This document shows positions 32,641-41,616 of a stretch of DNA of 64,000 nt, in pieces (within the stretch, counting starts at the first letter, position 1; every line of letters starts with the position of its first letter). A model generated the notes under the pieces. It did no database searches. It was not told where the DNA came from and was given only the letters and a program-made list of their open reading frames with translations. This DNA comes from Fimbriimonas ginsengisoli Gsoil 348 (lineage in GTDB: Bacteria > Armatimonadota > Fimbriimonadia > Fimbriimonadales > Fimbriimonadaceae), in the NCBI GenBank assembly GCA_945881865.1, contig CAMCVK010000007.1:1-64000 (forward strand). The letters run 5' to 3'. The position numbers and the translations under genes were made by a program.

Positions 32641-33575
32641 GGATCTTGTACTCCGCCCCCGGCCGATGCGGCATCATCGGAAATCCGAGCGACATCTACG
32701 GCGGCAAGGTGCTTTCTTGCTCGCTGCCGCTTCGCAACTATTGTGAAATTCACCCGGATGTTTATCGCGAGGTGCCGGATGGTGCGCTGTGGGCGGCCAT
32801 CGAGAAACGGTTTCCGGAGATGGCAACGGCGAACGTGGCGGTTCGGCTACGTTCTGAGGTTCCGCGATCTAGTGGTTTGGCCGGATCGACCGCGATGCTG
32901 GCGGCGATGGTCGCTTGCGTTCGGGATTTCCTTACATTGCCGAAAATTGAAGCCGCCGAGCTGGCGGAGCTAGTTCGGGACATCGAGCGCAACGACGCGG
33001 GCGTCATGTGTGGCTATCAGGACGCCTACATGGTGACCCACGGCGGGCTTCAGCTGATGGATTTCACCGGGAAGCATCCGGTCAACCCAGGTCCGGTGGC
33101 GCAAATGTTGGGGGTAAACGCACCGCTACCTTTTCTTCTTGTTACAACCGGGGTCGAGCGGCTGAGCGGTTCCGTGCACGGGCCGATGTCGGAGCGGTGG
33201 CTGGCCGGAGAGGAGAAAGTCGTTCAAGGAATCGAGCGCATTTCCGCCCTAACCGAACCCGCACTCCACGCTTTGATCTCCGGCGACCACGCCCGGCTGG
33301 CCGCCGCCATGCAAGAAAATCAGGCCATCATCGCGGAGTTGGGTGGCTCTGGACCGCAAATCGATGCCCTCATCGAGACTTGCCTGTCCTTCGGCGCCCC
33401 GGCCGCGAAGCTGGCAGGGGCGGGGATGGGTGGCACCGTGATCGTACTTACGGAGGATCCGTCCGCGCTGAAACGACGCCTGCAAGAGCGAGGCTTCACC
33501 CAATTCACCTCGCCGTTGATCGCGCCCGGCATCCAGCCCGAGCGCGAAATAGACAGCACCGCAATTGCTGGGTAA
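32637..33575 (+). CDS. GHMP-family sugar kinase (glucuronokinase-like)
   Basis: A 312-aa GHMP kinase. The N-terminal motif is APGRCGIIGNPSDIYGGKVLS, close to the GNPSDxYxGK opening of plant glucuronokinases; motif 2 is EVPRSSGLAGSTAMLAAMVA, the ATP phosphate loop; motif 3 is AGAGMGGTVIVL. The substrate could be glucuronate, arabinose, galactose or a related sugar, phosphorylated at C1. I start at the ATG at 32637, which overlaps the previous stop (ATGA), rather than a TTG two codons earlier. A separate candidate promoter for the next gene lies at 33573. Confidence 0.82.
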   Translation: MRILYSAPGRCGIIGNPSDIYGGKVLSCSLPLRNYCEIHPDVYREVPDGALWAAIEKRFPEMATANVAVRLRSEVPRSSGLAGSTAMLAAMVACVRDFLTLPKIEAAELAELVRDIERNDAGVMCGYQDAYMVTHGGLQLMDFTGKHPVNPGPVAQMLGVNAPLPFLLVTTGVERLSGSVHGPMSERWLAGEEKVVQGIERISALTEPALHALISGDHARLAAAMQENQAIIAELGGSGPQIDALIETCLSFGAPAAKLAGAGMGGTVIVLTEDPSALKRRLQERGFTQFTSPLIAPGIQPEREIDSTAIAG

Positions 33576-33578
33576 AGT
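33573..33578 (+). promoter_or_regulatory. -10-like TAAAGT with a possible TAGACA -35, before the ATG at 33585
   Basis: TAAAGT is followed by TGCAAA and the ATG. TAGACA at 33550-33555, 17 bases upstream, resembles a -35 box. The next gene may therefore be transcribed separately from the kinase gene ahead of it. Confidence 0.4.
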
Positions 33579-33584
33579 TGCAAA

Positions 33585-34406
33585 ATGCCTTTCGACCGGT
33601 TGACTGGTTTTGCCGACGAAATCGAAGCTGATTTCGACGCTCAATTGCGCACGCTGAATGCCCTCGGGGTCGCCGGGATCGATCTCCGGAATGCGGACGG
33701 CAAGCACGTTCTCGCGCTCTCCGCCGATGAGTTGCGAGGTCTCCGCAAGCGCGCCGAGGCCGCCGGATGCTACTTCTCCACGATCGGCTCCCCGGTGAAC
33801 AAGGTGGACTTTACGCCGGACAATGAGTCCGCCGAGTTCGAAAAGCTGAAACTCTCAATCGAGGCGGCGCATCACGTGGGCACGGATCGAATCCGACTCT
33901 TCACCCCGGAGGTTCCCGAACATCGCTGGCACGAAGAAACCGAAGGCGTGATGCAGTGGATGGAACGGCAAATTGAGCTGGCTCAATCGGCAGGAATCGT
34001 CCTGCTCCACGAGAACGACGCCCGGTTTTGGGGCGCAATTCCGCAAAACTCCGAAGTCTTGTTCGACCGCCTCGGCGGCCCGTATTTCCGGGCGGCGTTC
34101 GACTTTGCCAACACGGTCCTCATCGGCTTTCGGCCTTTCCACGACTGGTTCCCCTGGATCCTGCCGTATGTCGACACGCTGCACATCAAGGATGCAATCG
34201 ACGGGCGTGTAGTCGCGGCGGGTCAGGGTAACGGCCAGATCGTGGCCACCCTCCGGTACCTGAACGAAGCCGGTTGGGACGGACCGCTGACCCTAGAGCC
34301 GCACCTTTCGGCTGCCGGTGCCTACGGCGGATTCTCCGGTCCGGATCTTTTCCGGGTTGCCACGGAAGCCCTTCGGGAATGCATCGCTGAGGCACTGCGA
34401 GATTGA
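33585..34406 (+). CDS. Sugar phosphate isomerase/epimerase, TIM barrel (1)
   Basis: A 273-aa AP-endonuclease-2-type TIM barrel protein. It opens LTGFADEIEADFDAQLRTLNALGVAGIDLRNADGKH; the metal-binding residues expected for this fold appear as Glu/His/Asp in IVLLHENDARFW, FDFANTVLIG and YVDTLHIKDAI, and EPHLSAAG gives a last Glu. Such proteins interconvert ketoses and aldoses or epimerise them. The exact sugar is not evident. It overlaps the second isomerase gene by four bases. Confidence 0.8.
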   Translation: MPFDRLTGFADEIEADFDAQLRTLNALGVAGIDLRNADGKHVLALSADELRGLRKRAEAAGCYFSTIGSPVNKVDFTPDNESAEFEKLKLSIEAAHHVGTDRIRLFTPEVPEHRWHEETEGVMQWMERQIELAQSAGIVLLHENDARFWGAIPQNSEVLFDRLGGPYFRAAFDFANTVLIGFRPFHDWFPWILPYVDTLHIKDAIDGRVVAAGQGNGQIVATLRYLNEAGWDGPLTLEPHLSAAGAYGGFSGPDLFRVATEALRECIAEALRD

Positions 34407-35134
34407 AATTCGGACTGTGTGGTTCGGTTCAGGATGCGGTCATCGCGGCCGAAGCCGGGTTTGATTACATTGAGCTTTGGGCGGCAAAGATTTTCGCCGA
34501 CGATTATGAGCTTCCCGCGCTCGCGCTTCCGGTTGAGGCCACCAACGGGTTCTTCCCGGACTCCGTGACGCTTTTCGGCCCCGACGCGACGCCATGGCGA
34601 CCGTACGTGCTTGCCACTCTGCCCCGCGCCCAGGCGGCCGGCGTCAAGCAGATGGTCGTTGGGAGCGGGCGAGCCCGCACGGCGCACACGCCATCGGATG
34701 AAGCGGCTTTTCTGGAGATCTGCGACGAGATCAACGCGCTGGCGGCTGAGTTCGGTATCGTGACCGGCCCCGAGCCGTTGAACGGAAAGGAGTGCAACCT
34801 GGGGAACGACCAGGGTGCCATGGCGCGCGGGCTGGCTTCCCGAAGCTACGTCTCGGATGCCTACCACGTTCTGGTTCAGGCCGAGCTAGATGGTACGGTG
34901 TTGGACTGGGAGGCCGCTCTTCCGTACGCACCCACGCACGTGCACGTGGCCAACCTCGCCCGCACGGTCCCGACCGCAGACGATGCGGCGCTTCTCGGTT
35001 TCGCCGCTCGGCTTCGCGAAGTCGGATTCACGGGCAGAGTTTCCTTTGAGGGGAACGTGGGACGTTCTCTTGAGGAACTCACTGCCCTCCGAAACGTTCT
35101 GGCCAGCTTGTTTTCCGGCTCAACCCAGCATTAG
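34403..35134 (+). CDS. Sugar isomerase/epimerase, TIM barrel (2)
   Basis: A 243-aa TIM-barrel protein related to the previous one: KFGLCGSVQDAVIAAEAGFDYIELWA at the start, then GPEPLNGKECNLGN (metal-binding Glu), SDAYHVLVQAELD and HVHVANLART (metal-binding His), and RVSFEGNVG near the end. It starts with TTG, within the stop of the preceding gene (TTGA), so the two are translated as a unit. Two TIM-barrel isomerases in a row suggest sequential steps on an unusual sugar. Confidence 0.78.
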   Translation: MKFGLCGSVQDAVIAAEAGFDYIELWAAKIFADDYELPALALPVEATNGFFPDSVTLFGPDATPWRPYVLATLPRAQAAGVKQMVVGSGRARTAHTPSDEAAFLEICDEINALAAEFGIVTGPEPLNGKECNLGNDQGAMARGLASRSYVSDAYHVLVQAELDGTVLDWEAALPYAPTHVHVANLARTVPTADDAALLGFAARLREVGFTGRVSFEGNVGRSLEELTALRNVLASLFSGSTQH

Positions 35135-35163
35135 GCCGATCGAAAAAGGGGTTTACAGCGAAG

Positions 35164-35895
35164 GTGAAGAAGACACACATCGTGACGCTGAGCTTTGATG
35201 ACGGATTCAGGAAGTCGTTCTACAAAACGGCGGAGATCTATGAGTCGTTCAAGCTACGGGCCTGCTTCAGCGTCATCGCGCAGGGACACCTGGAGAACTT
35301 CCGTCCGTCGATCAACGGCGTGCCGGACGCCGGGATCGTGCCGTTTCCCAAAGGCGACTTCAGCGACTGGAATGCCCTGAAGAAGCGCGGGCACGAGGTG
35401 ATGGCGCACACCTACGACCACAAGAACCTAACGACGATTCCCCTTGAGGAAGCCAAGAAAGACATCGACCGGTGCGTCGAGGAGTTCGAGAGGAACCTGC
35501 GCGGTTTCTCGGCGCGAGATTCGGTTTACAACTTCGCCTACAACGCTTCGAACGCCGAACTTGACGCCTATGCGCTGTCCAAATTCTTGGTCGTGCGGTC
35601 GCAAGGCAGCACACCGGTCAACCCCATTCCGACGGGTCGCAAGCCGGTCCGAATTGGCTGTTGGAGCCACGGACCGGAGAACTGCGACGCCTTCTTCGAG
35701 GAAACCTTGAACCAGTTTCTCGCCTCGGCCGGTGGGTGGTTCGTGTTCAACACACATGGGCTGGACGCCGAGGGCTGGGGACCGATGAGCAGTCGCTACC
35801 TGCAGGACTTGCTGGCGCGGCTGGTGAAGCTCAATCACGTCGAAGTGCTGCCGGCCGGGGCGGTCGTCCAGCGACTACCAAAACCGGCCCGCTAG
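35164..35895 (+). CDS. Polysaccharide deacetylase family protein (active-site intact)
   Basis: A 243-aa NodB-fold protein without a signal peptide. Motif 1 is TLSFDDGFRKSF (catalytic base and metal Asp intact) and motif 2 is VMAHTYDHKNL (H-T-Y-D-H, both metal His), so it should be a functional carbohydrate esterase 4. FVFNTHGLD supplies the last motif. It starts with GTG, 29 bases after the second isomerase. As the last gene of this run it may remove an acetyl group from the sugar handled here, or it acts on a cytoplasmic precursor. Confidence 0.82.
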   Translation: MKKTHIVTLSFDDGFRKSFYKTAEIYESFKLRACFSVIAQGHLENFRPSINGVPDAGIVPFPKGDFSDWNALKKRGHEVMAHTYDHKNLTTIPLEEAKKDIDRCVEEFERNLRGFSARDSVYNFAYNASNAELDAYALSKFLVVRSQGSTPVNPIPTGRKPVRIGCWSHGPENCDAFFEETLNQFLASAGGWFVFNTHGLDAEGWGPMSSRYLQDLLARLVKLNHVEVLPAGAVVQRLPKPAR

Positions 35896-35909
35896 GCGTG
35901 ACACCAACT

Positions 35910-37091
35910 TTACAGATTCAAAATCTGCGAGGCGGAGGTCATGTCCTTGTCGCCGCGGCCGGACATGTTCACCAAAACGCGCGCGCCCGGCGGGAAGGTT
36001 GTCCCGTCCCATAGCGGCGCGAACGCGTGCGCCGTCTCGAACGCCGGAATCAGACCTTCCAGCTGCGAAACTTTCTGCAACGCCATCAAGGCATCTTCGT
36101 CCGTAACCGCCGCGTACGAAACCCGGCCGGTGTCCTTCAAGTAGCTGTGCTCCGCCCCGACGCCCGGGTAGTCCAGTCCCGCCGAAACCGAATGCGTACC
36201 GATGACCTGGCCGCTGTCGTCCTGCATCAAATAGCTATAGGAGCCGTGCAAAACGCCCGGCGAACCGGCCGTGAGCGGGGCCGCGTGCATTCCGCTATTG
36301 ATTCCCAACCCTCCGGCCTCGATGCCGATCAACTTCACCTCGGGATCCTCGAGGAACCCGGCAAAGAAGCCGATCGCGTTCGAGCCGCCACCGACGCAAG
36401 CGATGCCGTATTCCGGCAGCCGACCGTACCGCTCGAGATACTGCGCGCGCGATTCCTCGCCGATCACCCGCTGGAACTCCCGAACCATGTACGGGTACGG
36501 GTGCGGACCAGCTGCGGTGCCGATGATGTAATGCGTGTCGCTGACGTTCGTAACCCAGTCACGCATCGCCTCGTTCAGGGCATCCTTCAGCGTCTTCGTT
36601 CCGCTGGAAACGGGGTTCACCTTCGCGCCGAGAAGCTTCATCCGGAATACGTTCAGCTGCTGCCGAACGGTGTCTTCCTCGCCCATGTAGACCTCGCACT
36701 CCAGGCCGAACAGCGCACATACCGTGGCCGTCGCCACGCCGTGTTGGCCCGCGCCGGTCTCGGCAATAATGCGCTTCTTGCCCATGCGAAGCGCTAAAAG
36801 AACCTGGCCGAGCGCGTTGTTAATCTTGTGCGCGCCGGTGTGGTTCAGGTCTTCCCGCTTCACGGTGACGTGCAAGCCGGTCTCCGCGCTAATTCGCCGC
36901 GCTTCCGTCAGCGCCGTCGGGCGGCCAACGTATTCGCGCAGATACCGCTCGAATTCTGCCCGAAACGCCGGGTCGGACCACGCCCGGTCGAATTCTGTTT
37001 CGAGCTGTTCAAGGGCGGGCATCAGGGTTTCGGGGACAAATCGTCCGCCGTAATCGCCAAAACGCCCGTGGGAATCGGGCCGCGTGATCAT
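35910..37091 (-). CDS. trpB: Tryptophan synthase beta chain
   Basis: A 393-aa PLP enzyme that makes L-tryptophan from indole and serine. Motifs: the start [46 protein letters not shown] with the PLP Lys, [21 protein letters not shown], and [16 protein letters not shown] for the phosphate loop. Length is normal. I start it at the ATG at 37091 (TAGAAT lies seven bases before it); the frame is open 118 codons further but that part is not TrpB. trpA is not next to it. Confidence 0.95.
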   Translation of the reverse strand: MITRPDSHGRFGDYGGRFVPETLMPALEQLETEFDRAWSDPAFRAEFERYLREYVGRPTALTEARRISAETGLHVTVKREDLNHTGAHKINNALGQVLLALRMGKKRIIAETGAGQHGVATATVCALFGLECEVYMGEEDTVRQQLNVFRMKLLGAKVNPVSSGTKTLKDALNEAMRDWVTNVSDTHYIIGTAAGPHPYPYMVREFQRVIGEESRAQYLERYGRLPEYGIACVGGGSNAIGFFAGFLEDPEVKLIGIEAGGLGINSGMHAAPLTAGSPGVLHGSYSYLMQDDSGQVIGTHSVSAGLDYPGVGAEHSYLKDTGRVSYAAVTDEDALMALQKVSQLEGLIPAFETAHAFAPLWDGTTFPPGARVLVNMSGRGDKDMTSASQILNL

Positions 37092-37098
37092 GTATTCG

Positions 37099-37104
37099 AT
37101 TCTA
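37099..37104 (-). promoter_or_regulatory. -10-like TAGAAT, 7 bases before the ATG at 37091
   Basis: On the minus strand TAGAAT is followed by CGAATAC and the trpB ATG. It lies in the 20-base gap before the EI24 gene end, so trpB would have its own start. Confidence 0.4.
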
Positions 37105-37111
37105 CTGAGGA

Positions 37112-37834
37112 TCAGGGTGCAACGTTGCGGGGAGGCAGCGGCACAGCGCTGCCATCTCGCAACGCCTGGGTGACGTTGAACCGACCTTCGGCCGAGAGCA
37201 CCATGAGGGTGCCGGTGATCACGAAGAACGGCAGTACCAAAACATTCACCAAAGGAACCAGCGAAAAAGCTCCGGCCAGAAACAGAGTGCCTCCAAACTC
37301 GGGCAGTTGGGCAACCTCCCGCAGCTGGTGGCGCAACCGCTTGCCCCGCAACGTAAACGGCGAGGCCGTGGCGTCGATCATGGTGATCCACCCGCCCATC
37401 ATCACCGGCCCGACAACCGGGATGATTCCGGAAATCAACATGCAAATGGCGGTGAGGATGCCAAACAGGAAGCGCCCCGGAACCTGAATCAGCTGGATCC
37501 AGAAGCTCGGCGTTTTACGCATCGGTGCTCCCGTCACTTCCCGCTCCGTCTCGGCCGAAAGCGTGTCCCAAAAGAACGAACTTGTGGCGGAAAGAATGGC
37601 GATGAACAGGGTTCCCGCAACCAGGAAGTAGATGAAGAAGTAGGCCAACGTCGCAAGCCAGTCGGGAATGCCAAACGACATCAACCAGTTTCGAACCGGC
37701 GGCAACAACAGCCAGTGGATGGTCGCCGCCAACGCCATATAGAGCGGCAATCCGATCCAAACCGGACGCCAAAAGTAGGTCCTGAGGCGTTTGCTTTGCC
37801 GGATCATTCGCCATGCCACGCGTGCGTGATTCAT
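37112..37834 (-). CDS. EI24 domain-containing membrane protein
   Basis: A 240-aa integral membrane protein with about four or five hydrophobic stretches, matching the CysZ/EI24 family: [58 protein letters not shown], and [26 protein letters not shown]. coli CysZ transports sulfate; in other families the role is unclear. I start it at the ATG at 37834, with TACGAT nine bases upstream. The frame is open 19 codons further upstream. It could link to the sulfate-activation genes elsewhere in the window, but that is only speculation. Confidence 0.78.
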   Translation of the reverse strand: MNHARVAWRMIRQSKRLRTYFWRPVWIGLPLYMALAATIHWLLLPPVRNWLMSFGIPDWLATLAYFFIYFLVAGTLFIAILSATSSFFWDTLSAETEREVTGAPMRKTPSFWIQLIQVPGRFLFGILTAICMLISGIIPVVGPVMMGGWITMIDATASPFTLRGKRLRHQLREVAQLPEFGGTLFLAGAFSLVPLVNVLVLPFFVITGTLMVLSAEGRFNVTQALRDGSAVPLPPRNVAP

Positions 37835-37843
37835 CTCGCACCC

Positions 37844-37849
37844 ATCGTA
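37844..37849 (-). promoter_or_regulatory. -10-like TACGAT, 9 bases before the ATG at 37834
   Basis: TACGAT on the minus strand precedes the ATG of the EI24 gene by nine bases. It is a weak candidate because the gap is longer than at other genes. Confidence 0.3.
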
Positions 37850-37927
37850 TCCCCTAAGATCGATTTCATTGCGGCAATAGGCAGAAAGCACCGTAAGAAA
37901 ATGTTAAATCCAAGTCAGAATAGATGG

Positions 37928-38500
37928 ATGCAGCCGGTCGCGATTCTCGCCAACCTCATGATCCCCGCCTCGGATCGAAACGCCGCCGTGCGCTACTTCC
38001 AGCAGATTTCTCCCGTGCTGCGACAGGTACCGGGCTTCATGGGGGTCGGCCTTTGGCAAAACCTGAACGATGCCGATGCGCACCTCGCGCTCTACCATTA
38101 CGACTCACCCGAGAATGCCGACCTCGGCCTGGAAGCGGTTGCGAGCCGCAAGCTGCTCACAGAAGCCACCGTGCACAGCGACACGCCGCCGGACGTCCGC
38201 CGGGTAGCGGTCCAGGGCAAGGTGGGTCAGAACATTTTCAACACCGGGCTCCATCAGGTCATTTCCGTAAGCGTCCGCGTGGCGGACCCTGGGTTTGGCG
38301 CCAGCCTTGCCGATGAGGTCGGACGGATCCTGCACGAACTGCAACTTCTGCCGGGGTACCTAGGCGGCGAGTTCGGACGGAACGATTCGCTGGACGAAGA
38401 GGTCATTGGACTTGCAGCTTGGGAAAACGAAGCCGCGTTTCAGTCTTCGGTGCCCGTCGGAACGATTTACGACGTCCGGGTCTATCGAAAAGTGCAGTAA
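37928..38500 (+). CDS. Putative antibiotic-biosynthesis-monooxygenase-like (ABM) protein
   Basis: A 190-aa protein formed of two related halves (about 1-95 and 96-190), each with the ferredoxin-like pattern of ABM/EthD proteins: QPVAILANLMIPASDRNAAVRYFQQISPVLRQVPGFMGVGLW and a similar second stretch FNTGLHQVISVSVRV..FGASLADEVGRILHELQLLPGYLGGEF. Such domains often bind small substrates or haem. No active-site residue can be named. The start is set at the ATG at 37928 with CAGAAT six bases upstream; an ATG nine codons earlier (37901) is also possible. Confidence 0.55.
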   Translation: MQPVAILANLMIPASDRNAAVRYFQQISPVLRQVPGFMGVGLWQNLNDADAHLALYHYDSPENADLGLEAVASRKLLTEATVHSDTPPDVRRVAVQGKVGQNIFNTGLHQVISVSVRVADPGFGASLADEVGRILHELQLLPGYLGGEFGRNDSLDEEVIGLAAWENEAAFQSSVPVGTIYDVRVYRKVQ

Positions 38501-38505
38501 CCGAT

Positions 38506-39285
38506 ATGCGTCATCTTGCCCTTGTCCTTAGTCTTAGCGTAGGGCTCTCGGCGTCCGCCGATGCCGACTTTAAGCCTTCCCAGCGCCAGCAGGTAGAGCT
38601 GGGCAAGCGCGCCGCCGCCGATTTCCGGAAGCACGAAAAAATTCTGCCCAAGACCGATATTCGCGTAACGACCCTCAAGCGGGTGGCACGGCGGCTACTC
38701 GATACATTTTCCGACGGCGACAAGCCGTGGGAGTACTCGTTCGACGTCGTGGAGTCCAAAGAAGTCAACGCTTTCGCGCTTCCAGGCGGACCGGTTTTCT
38801 TCTACACGGGCCTGCTGGAGAAGATGAAGTCGGAAGACGAACTCGCCGCCGTGCTAGCACACGAGCTTGTCCACGTGCGAAAAGAGCACTGGGCTTACGC
38901 GTACCGCGATTCGATGAACCGTAGCTTGGTGCTGAACATTCTCCTCATGGTCGGCAAGGCCAACGACAACGCGGCGAACCTGGCCGGCATTGCAAACGAG
39001 CTAATCTTCGAACTTCCGTTCTCGCGCAAGCACGAAATCGAAGCCGACAACCTTGGATTTGACATGATGACCGCCGCCGGCTACAACCCGAGCGGCATGG
39101 TGAAAGTGTTCCAAACGCTGAAAGCGGAAGCAAAAGGCGGCGGACCGGAATGGGCGAGTACCCACCCGGACGACGGTCGGCGAATCAAGAACATTGAAGC
39201 CCGCGTGGCAAAGGGCGGCAAGTACCCCGCGCTGATTCCGATGGAGTTGCCCAAGGCCGATCCAAAAACAAAGAAAGGCGATTAG
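38506..39285 (+). CDS. M48 family metalloprotease
   Basis: A 259-aa secreted metallopeptidase. A signal peptide (MRHLALVLSLSVGLSASADA) is followed by a zinc-peptidase domain with LAHELVHVRKEHW (HExxH-type: H-E-L-V-H) and a downstream Glu in the EIEADNLGFDMM motif that supplies the third zinc ligand. The substrate-binding region ALPGGPVFFYTGLLEKMKSEDELAAVL is typical of the M48/BepA-like group, which help maintain the outer envelope. Its start is at the ATG at 38506, five bases after the ABM stop, giving a clean signal peptide; the frame is open 29 codons upstream. Confidence 0.88.
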   Translation: MRHLALVLSLSVGLSASADADFKPSQRQQVELGKRAAADFRKHEKILPKTDIRVTTLKRVARRLLDTFSDGDKPWEYSFDVVESKEVNAFALPGGPVFFYTGLLEKMKSEDELAAVLAHELVHVRKEHWAYAYRDSMNRSLVLNILLMVGKANDNAANLAGIANELIFELPFSRKHEIEADNLGFDMMTAAGYNPSGMVKVFQTLKAEAKGGGPEWASTHPDDGRRIKNIEARVAKGGKYPALIPMELPKADPKTKKGD

Positions 39286-39332
39286 GCTTTCCGGTTCATA
39301 ATTCAGAAACGCGAAGTCGCGGAGATAGACCT

Positions 39333-40307
39333 ATGAAGATCGGAATTTTTACTGCCCTATTTGGAGACAAGACCCGGCCCGAGGCCCTCGACATCATCGC
39401 CGCCGAAGGCATCGAAGCGGTTGAGTTTGGCGCCGGTGCCTACCCAGGCGCCGCCCACCTTGAGGTCGAGAAGCTTCTGGAGAGCAAGGAAGCCCGCGAA
39501 GCCCTGCTGAAGGATGTGCACGACCGCGGCCTCATGATTTCGGCCATTTCCTGCCACGGCAACGCACTTCACCCGAACAAGGACATCGCCGCGGACCATC
39601 ACCAGGCTTTTGTTAACAGCGTCAAGCTGGCGAATGCGCTCGACGTGCCGGTCGTCAACGGATTCTCCGGTTGCCCGGGCGACCACGAGACCGCCATCAA
39701 CCCGAACTGGGTCACGTGCGCCTGGCCGGATGAGTTCCGCGACGTGCTGAACTGGCAGTGGAGCGAGAAAGTTATCCCCTACTGGACCGAGCAGAACGCC
39801 TTCCTCAAGGCCCACAACGTTAAGTACGGCATCGAGATGCACCCTGGCTTCGTTGCCTACTCCAACGACACCTTGTTAAAGCTTCGGCACGCGGCCGGCG
39901 AGCAGATCGGCGCAAACTTCGACCCTTCGCACCTTTGGTGGCAGGGGATTGATCCGATCGCGGCGGTCCGACAGATCGCCGAAGAAGGCGCGCTTTTCCA
40001 CGTTCACGCAAAGGACACGCGCATCGACCCGATCAACTCTGGTCTCAACGGCAACCTCGACACCAAGAGCTACGGCGACATTTCGAAGCGATCGTGGGTG
40101 TTCCGCTCGGTTGGCTACGGCCACGGCATCGAGTGGTGGAAGGATTTCGCAAGCGTGTTGCGCACGTTCGGCTATGACTACGTGCTTTCGATCGAGCACG
40201 AAGACGGCCTGATGAGCCCGATGGAAGGCCTGCGCAAGGCGGTTTCCGTTCTTAAGCAGTCGGTGATCTCAGAATCGGCGGGCGAAATGTTCTGGGCGAA
40301 GGACTGA
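39333..40307 (+). CDS. Sugar phosphate isomerase/epimerase, TIM barrel (3)
   Basis: A 324-aa AP-endonuclease-2-like TIM barrel. The opening is KIGIFTALFGDKTRPEALDIIAAEGIEAVEFGAGAYPGAAH; metal-binding residues are the Glu in YGIEMHPGF, the Asp in NFDPSHLWWQGIDP, and the His in LFHVHAKDTR, with Glu in SIEHEDGLM. The Cys in ISCHGNAL and the NWVTC motif suggest a specific substrate. A Shine-Dalgarno GGAG sits eight bases upstream. Its last 88 bases are repeated at 41617-41704, after the M23 gene. Confidence 0.82.
   Translation: MKIGIFTALFGDKTRPEALDIIAAEGIEAVEFGAGAYPGAAHLEVEKLLESKEAREALLKDVHDRGLMISAISCHGNALHPNKDIAADHHQAFVNSVKLANALDVPVVNGFSGCPGDHETAINPNWVTCAWPDEFRDVLNWQWSEKVIPYWTEQNAFLKAHNVKYGIEMHPGFVAYSNDTLLKLRHAAGEQIGANFDPSHLWWQGIDPIAAVRQIAEEGALFHVHAKDTRIDPINSGLNGNLDTKSYGDISKRSWVFRSVGYGHGIEWWKDFASVLRTFGYDYVLSIEHEDGLMSPMEGLRKAVSVLKQSVISESAGEMFWAKD
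40216..40303 (+). repeat. Direct repeat copy A (end of the isomerase gene)
   Basis: An 88-base block that encodes the last residues of the isomerase. A second copy follows at 41617-41704 with two mismatches. Together they flank the M23 gene like target duplications or attachment sites. Confidence 0.8.
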
Positions 40308-40319
40308 CATCGAGAAGAG

Positions 40320-40349
40320 TGCCCCTGCCAAAACCACTTTGCAGGGGCA
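40320..40349 (+). terminator. Hairpin after the isomerase gene
   Basis: TGCCCCTGC (40320-40328) and its complement (40341-40349) form a nine-base stem with a 12-base loop, followed by TTCTTG. It lies 13 bases past the isomerase stop. Confidence 0.55.
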
Positions 40350-40375
40350 TTCTTGACACGCGGCCTCAACGAGCT

Positions 40376-41521
40376 TCAGCTCCTTTTCTGGTACCAGGCG
40401 ACTCCTTCGTACCGCCAGACCGAATTCCCGTGGCGTAACTCGCTGAAGTCTAACGTAAAGAGGTGCACGCCGGATTCTTTATTGCAATAGCGATGCATTT
40501 TTGCATACTGTGAAGGGCCTGTTTGACCTGATGATGGATCCTTTTCGAAAGCGTAGAAGCGATTTGTCTCCAGGACATACTCATCGTTACCGTTCCCAAG
40601 CTCACTAAAGTTCGTGGTGTAGTGATGGAAGCCGGTAAGTCGACCAACATACCTGTATACCCGAACAGTACCTGGCACTTGGAATAGAAATACTTTGCCT
40701 TGATCGGACTCTCGCACATAGTCGCCGTTACCGTTAGCTCCAAGTTCGTTGACATCTGTGGTGTAAAAATAGTCACCATTAGTATTGCTGCGATATCGGA
40801 GTAGAATCGCCTCGTCTTTTCCGGCAGCGGGACGATGGTTGTTCAGGAATGACATCGGATCGATAAATCCTCGCTTCTCCAGCCGGCCCTTGTTTTCTGC
40901 CTCGAAAGTGAACCAGTCTGGCGGGAGGCCATCTAGAACCTTTCCCCGTCCCCAACCAATGGATGCCTTCAGCTTCCCAATTTTCGAATCCCCTCGTCGG
41001 TAGGTCATGCCCAAAACCGAGGTGCTTACCACCGGACTTACTTCGTTAATGGCAAAATGAAGGTGGTCACCTCCTCCGGGGTAGCTCATGACGCTACCTA
41101 TCAGCTGGCCTGCGAAGACGTCGTCCCCTTTGTTTACCCGTGGGCTGACATGTCCGTAGTAAGCGTAAGCAGTCTTCCCTTGCCCAGTATCAGAATTAAC
41201 TTTCACTTCAATGACGACTAAGCTATTTTCAGCTGATGCATTCCGTGTTGTATAGATTACAGTTCCTCCGGAAATTGCATAAGCAGGCGAACCTTTCTTC
41301 ATGTCTACAGAATAATCAGTGCCTAAATGATAATAACTGTCAAAATATTGATGTTTATGGGTTGCCAGCCAATTGTTGCCGCGTAAGTTCTCTTTGCCAG
41401 ACGGGGTTGGATAGTACAGGCCGCCATCTCGGACCAGCCTTTGAGCACTTGCGGTCCCGGAGAGGATCAGAAGAAGCAAGAGGAGGGCCAGACGCGCTGT
41501 GCTAGAAAAACAACTTGACAT
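40376..41521 (-). CDS. Secreted M23 peptidase with DUF5648 repeats (foreign-looking)
   Basis: A 381-aa protein. The signal peptide is SSTARLALLLLLLILSGTASA; an M23-type LytM domain follows (about 60-190) with HLGTDYSVD (H-x3-D metal site) and HLHFAI (second His pair), which would cut peptidoglycan or other peptides. The C-terminus (about 235-380) is three DUF5648-like repeats, as in LRYRSNTNGDYFYTTDVNELG and HRYCNKESGVHLFTLDFSEL, probably binding sugar or surface. The gene is AT-rich: several 60-base lines count 35-47% GC against about 60% in neighbours. It lies between two copies of the isomerase 3' end, so it was probably inserted. Confidence 0.82.
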   Translation of the reverse strand: MSSCFSSTARLALLLLLLILSGTASAQRLVRDGGLYYPTPSGKENLRGNNWLATHKHQYFDSYYHLGTDYSVDMKKGSPAYAISGGTVIYTTRNASAENSLVVIEVKVNSDTGQGKTAYAYYGHVSPRVNKGDDVFAGQLIGSVMSYPGGGDHLHFAINEVSPVVSTSVLGMTYRRGDSKIGKLKASIGWGRGKVLDGLPPDWFTFEAENKGRLEKRGFIDPMSFLNNHRPAAGKDEAILLRYRSNTNGDYFYTTDVNELGANGNGDYVRESDQGKVFLFQVPGTVRVYRYVGRLTGFHHYTTNFSELGNGNDEYVLETNRFYAFEKDPSSGQTGPSQYAKMHRYCNKESGVHLFTLDFSELRHGNSVWRYEGVAWYQKRS

Positions 41522-41616
41522 ACTTGCCGAGACGTATGAAATTGAATGCTGGTTCCATAGAATTTATTCAATTGTTAAGGGAAGCTTTTGGCCCGCGTGA
41601 GCAAAAAATCCACTAT

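Noticed and set aside
36027-36797. A 256-codon plus-strand frame opposite trpB
   Set aside because: It is antisense to conserved TrpB sequence, with no domain of its own.
37112-37834. EI24/CysZ-like protein as the sulfate importer for the sulfation genes at 53.6-56.3 kb
   Set aside because: The genes are 16 kb apart with no shared regulation visible, and many EI24 proteins are unrelated to sulfate.
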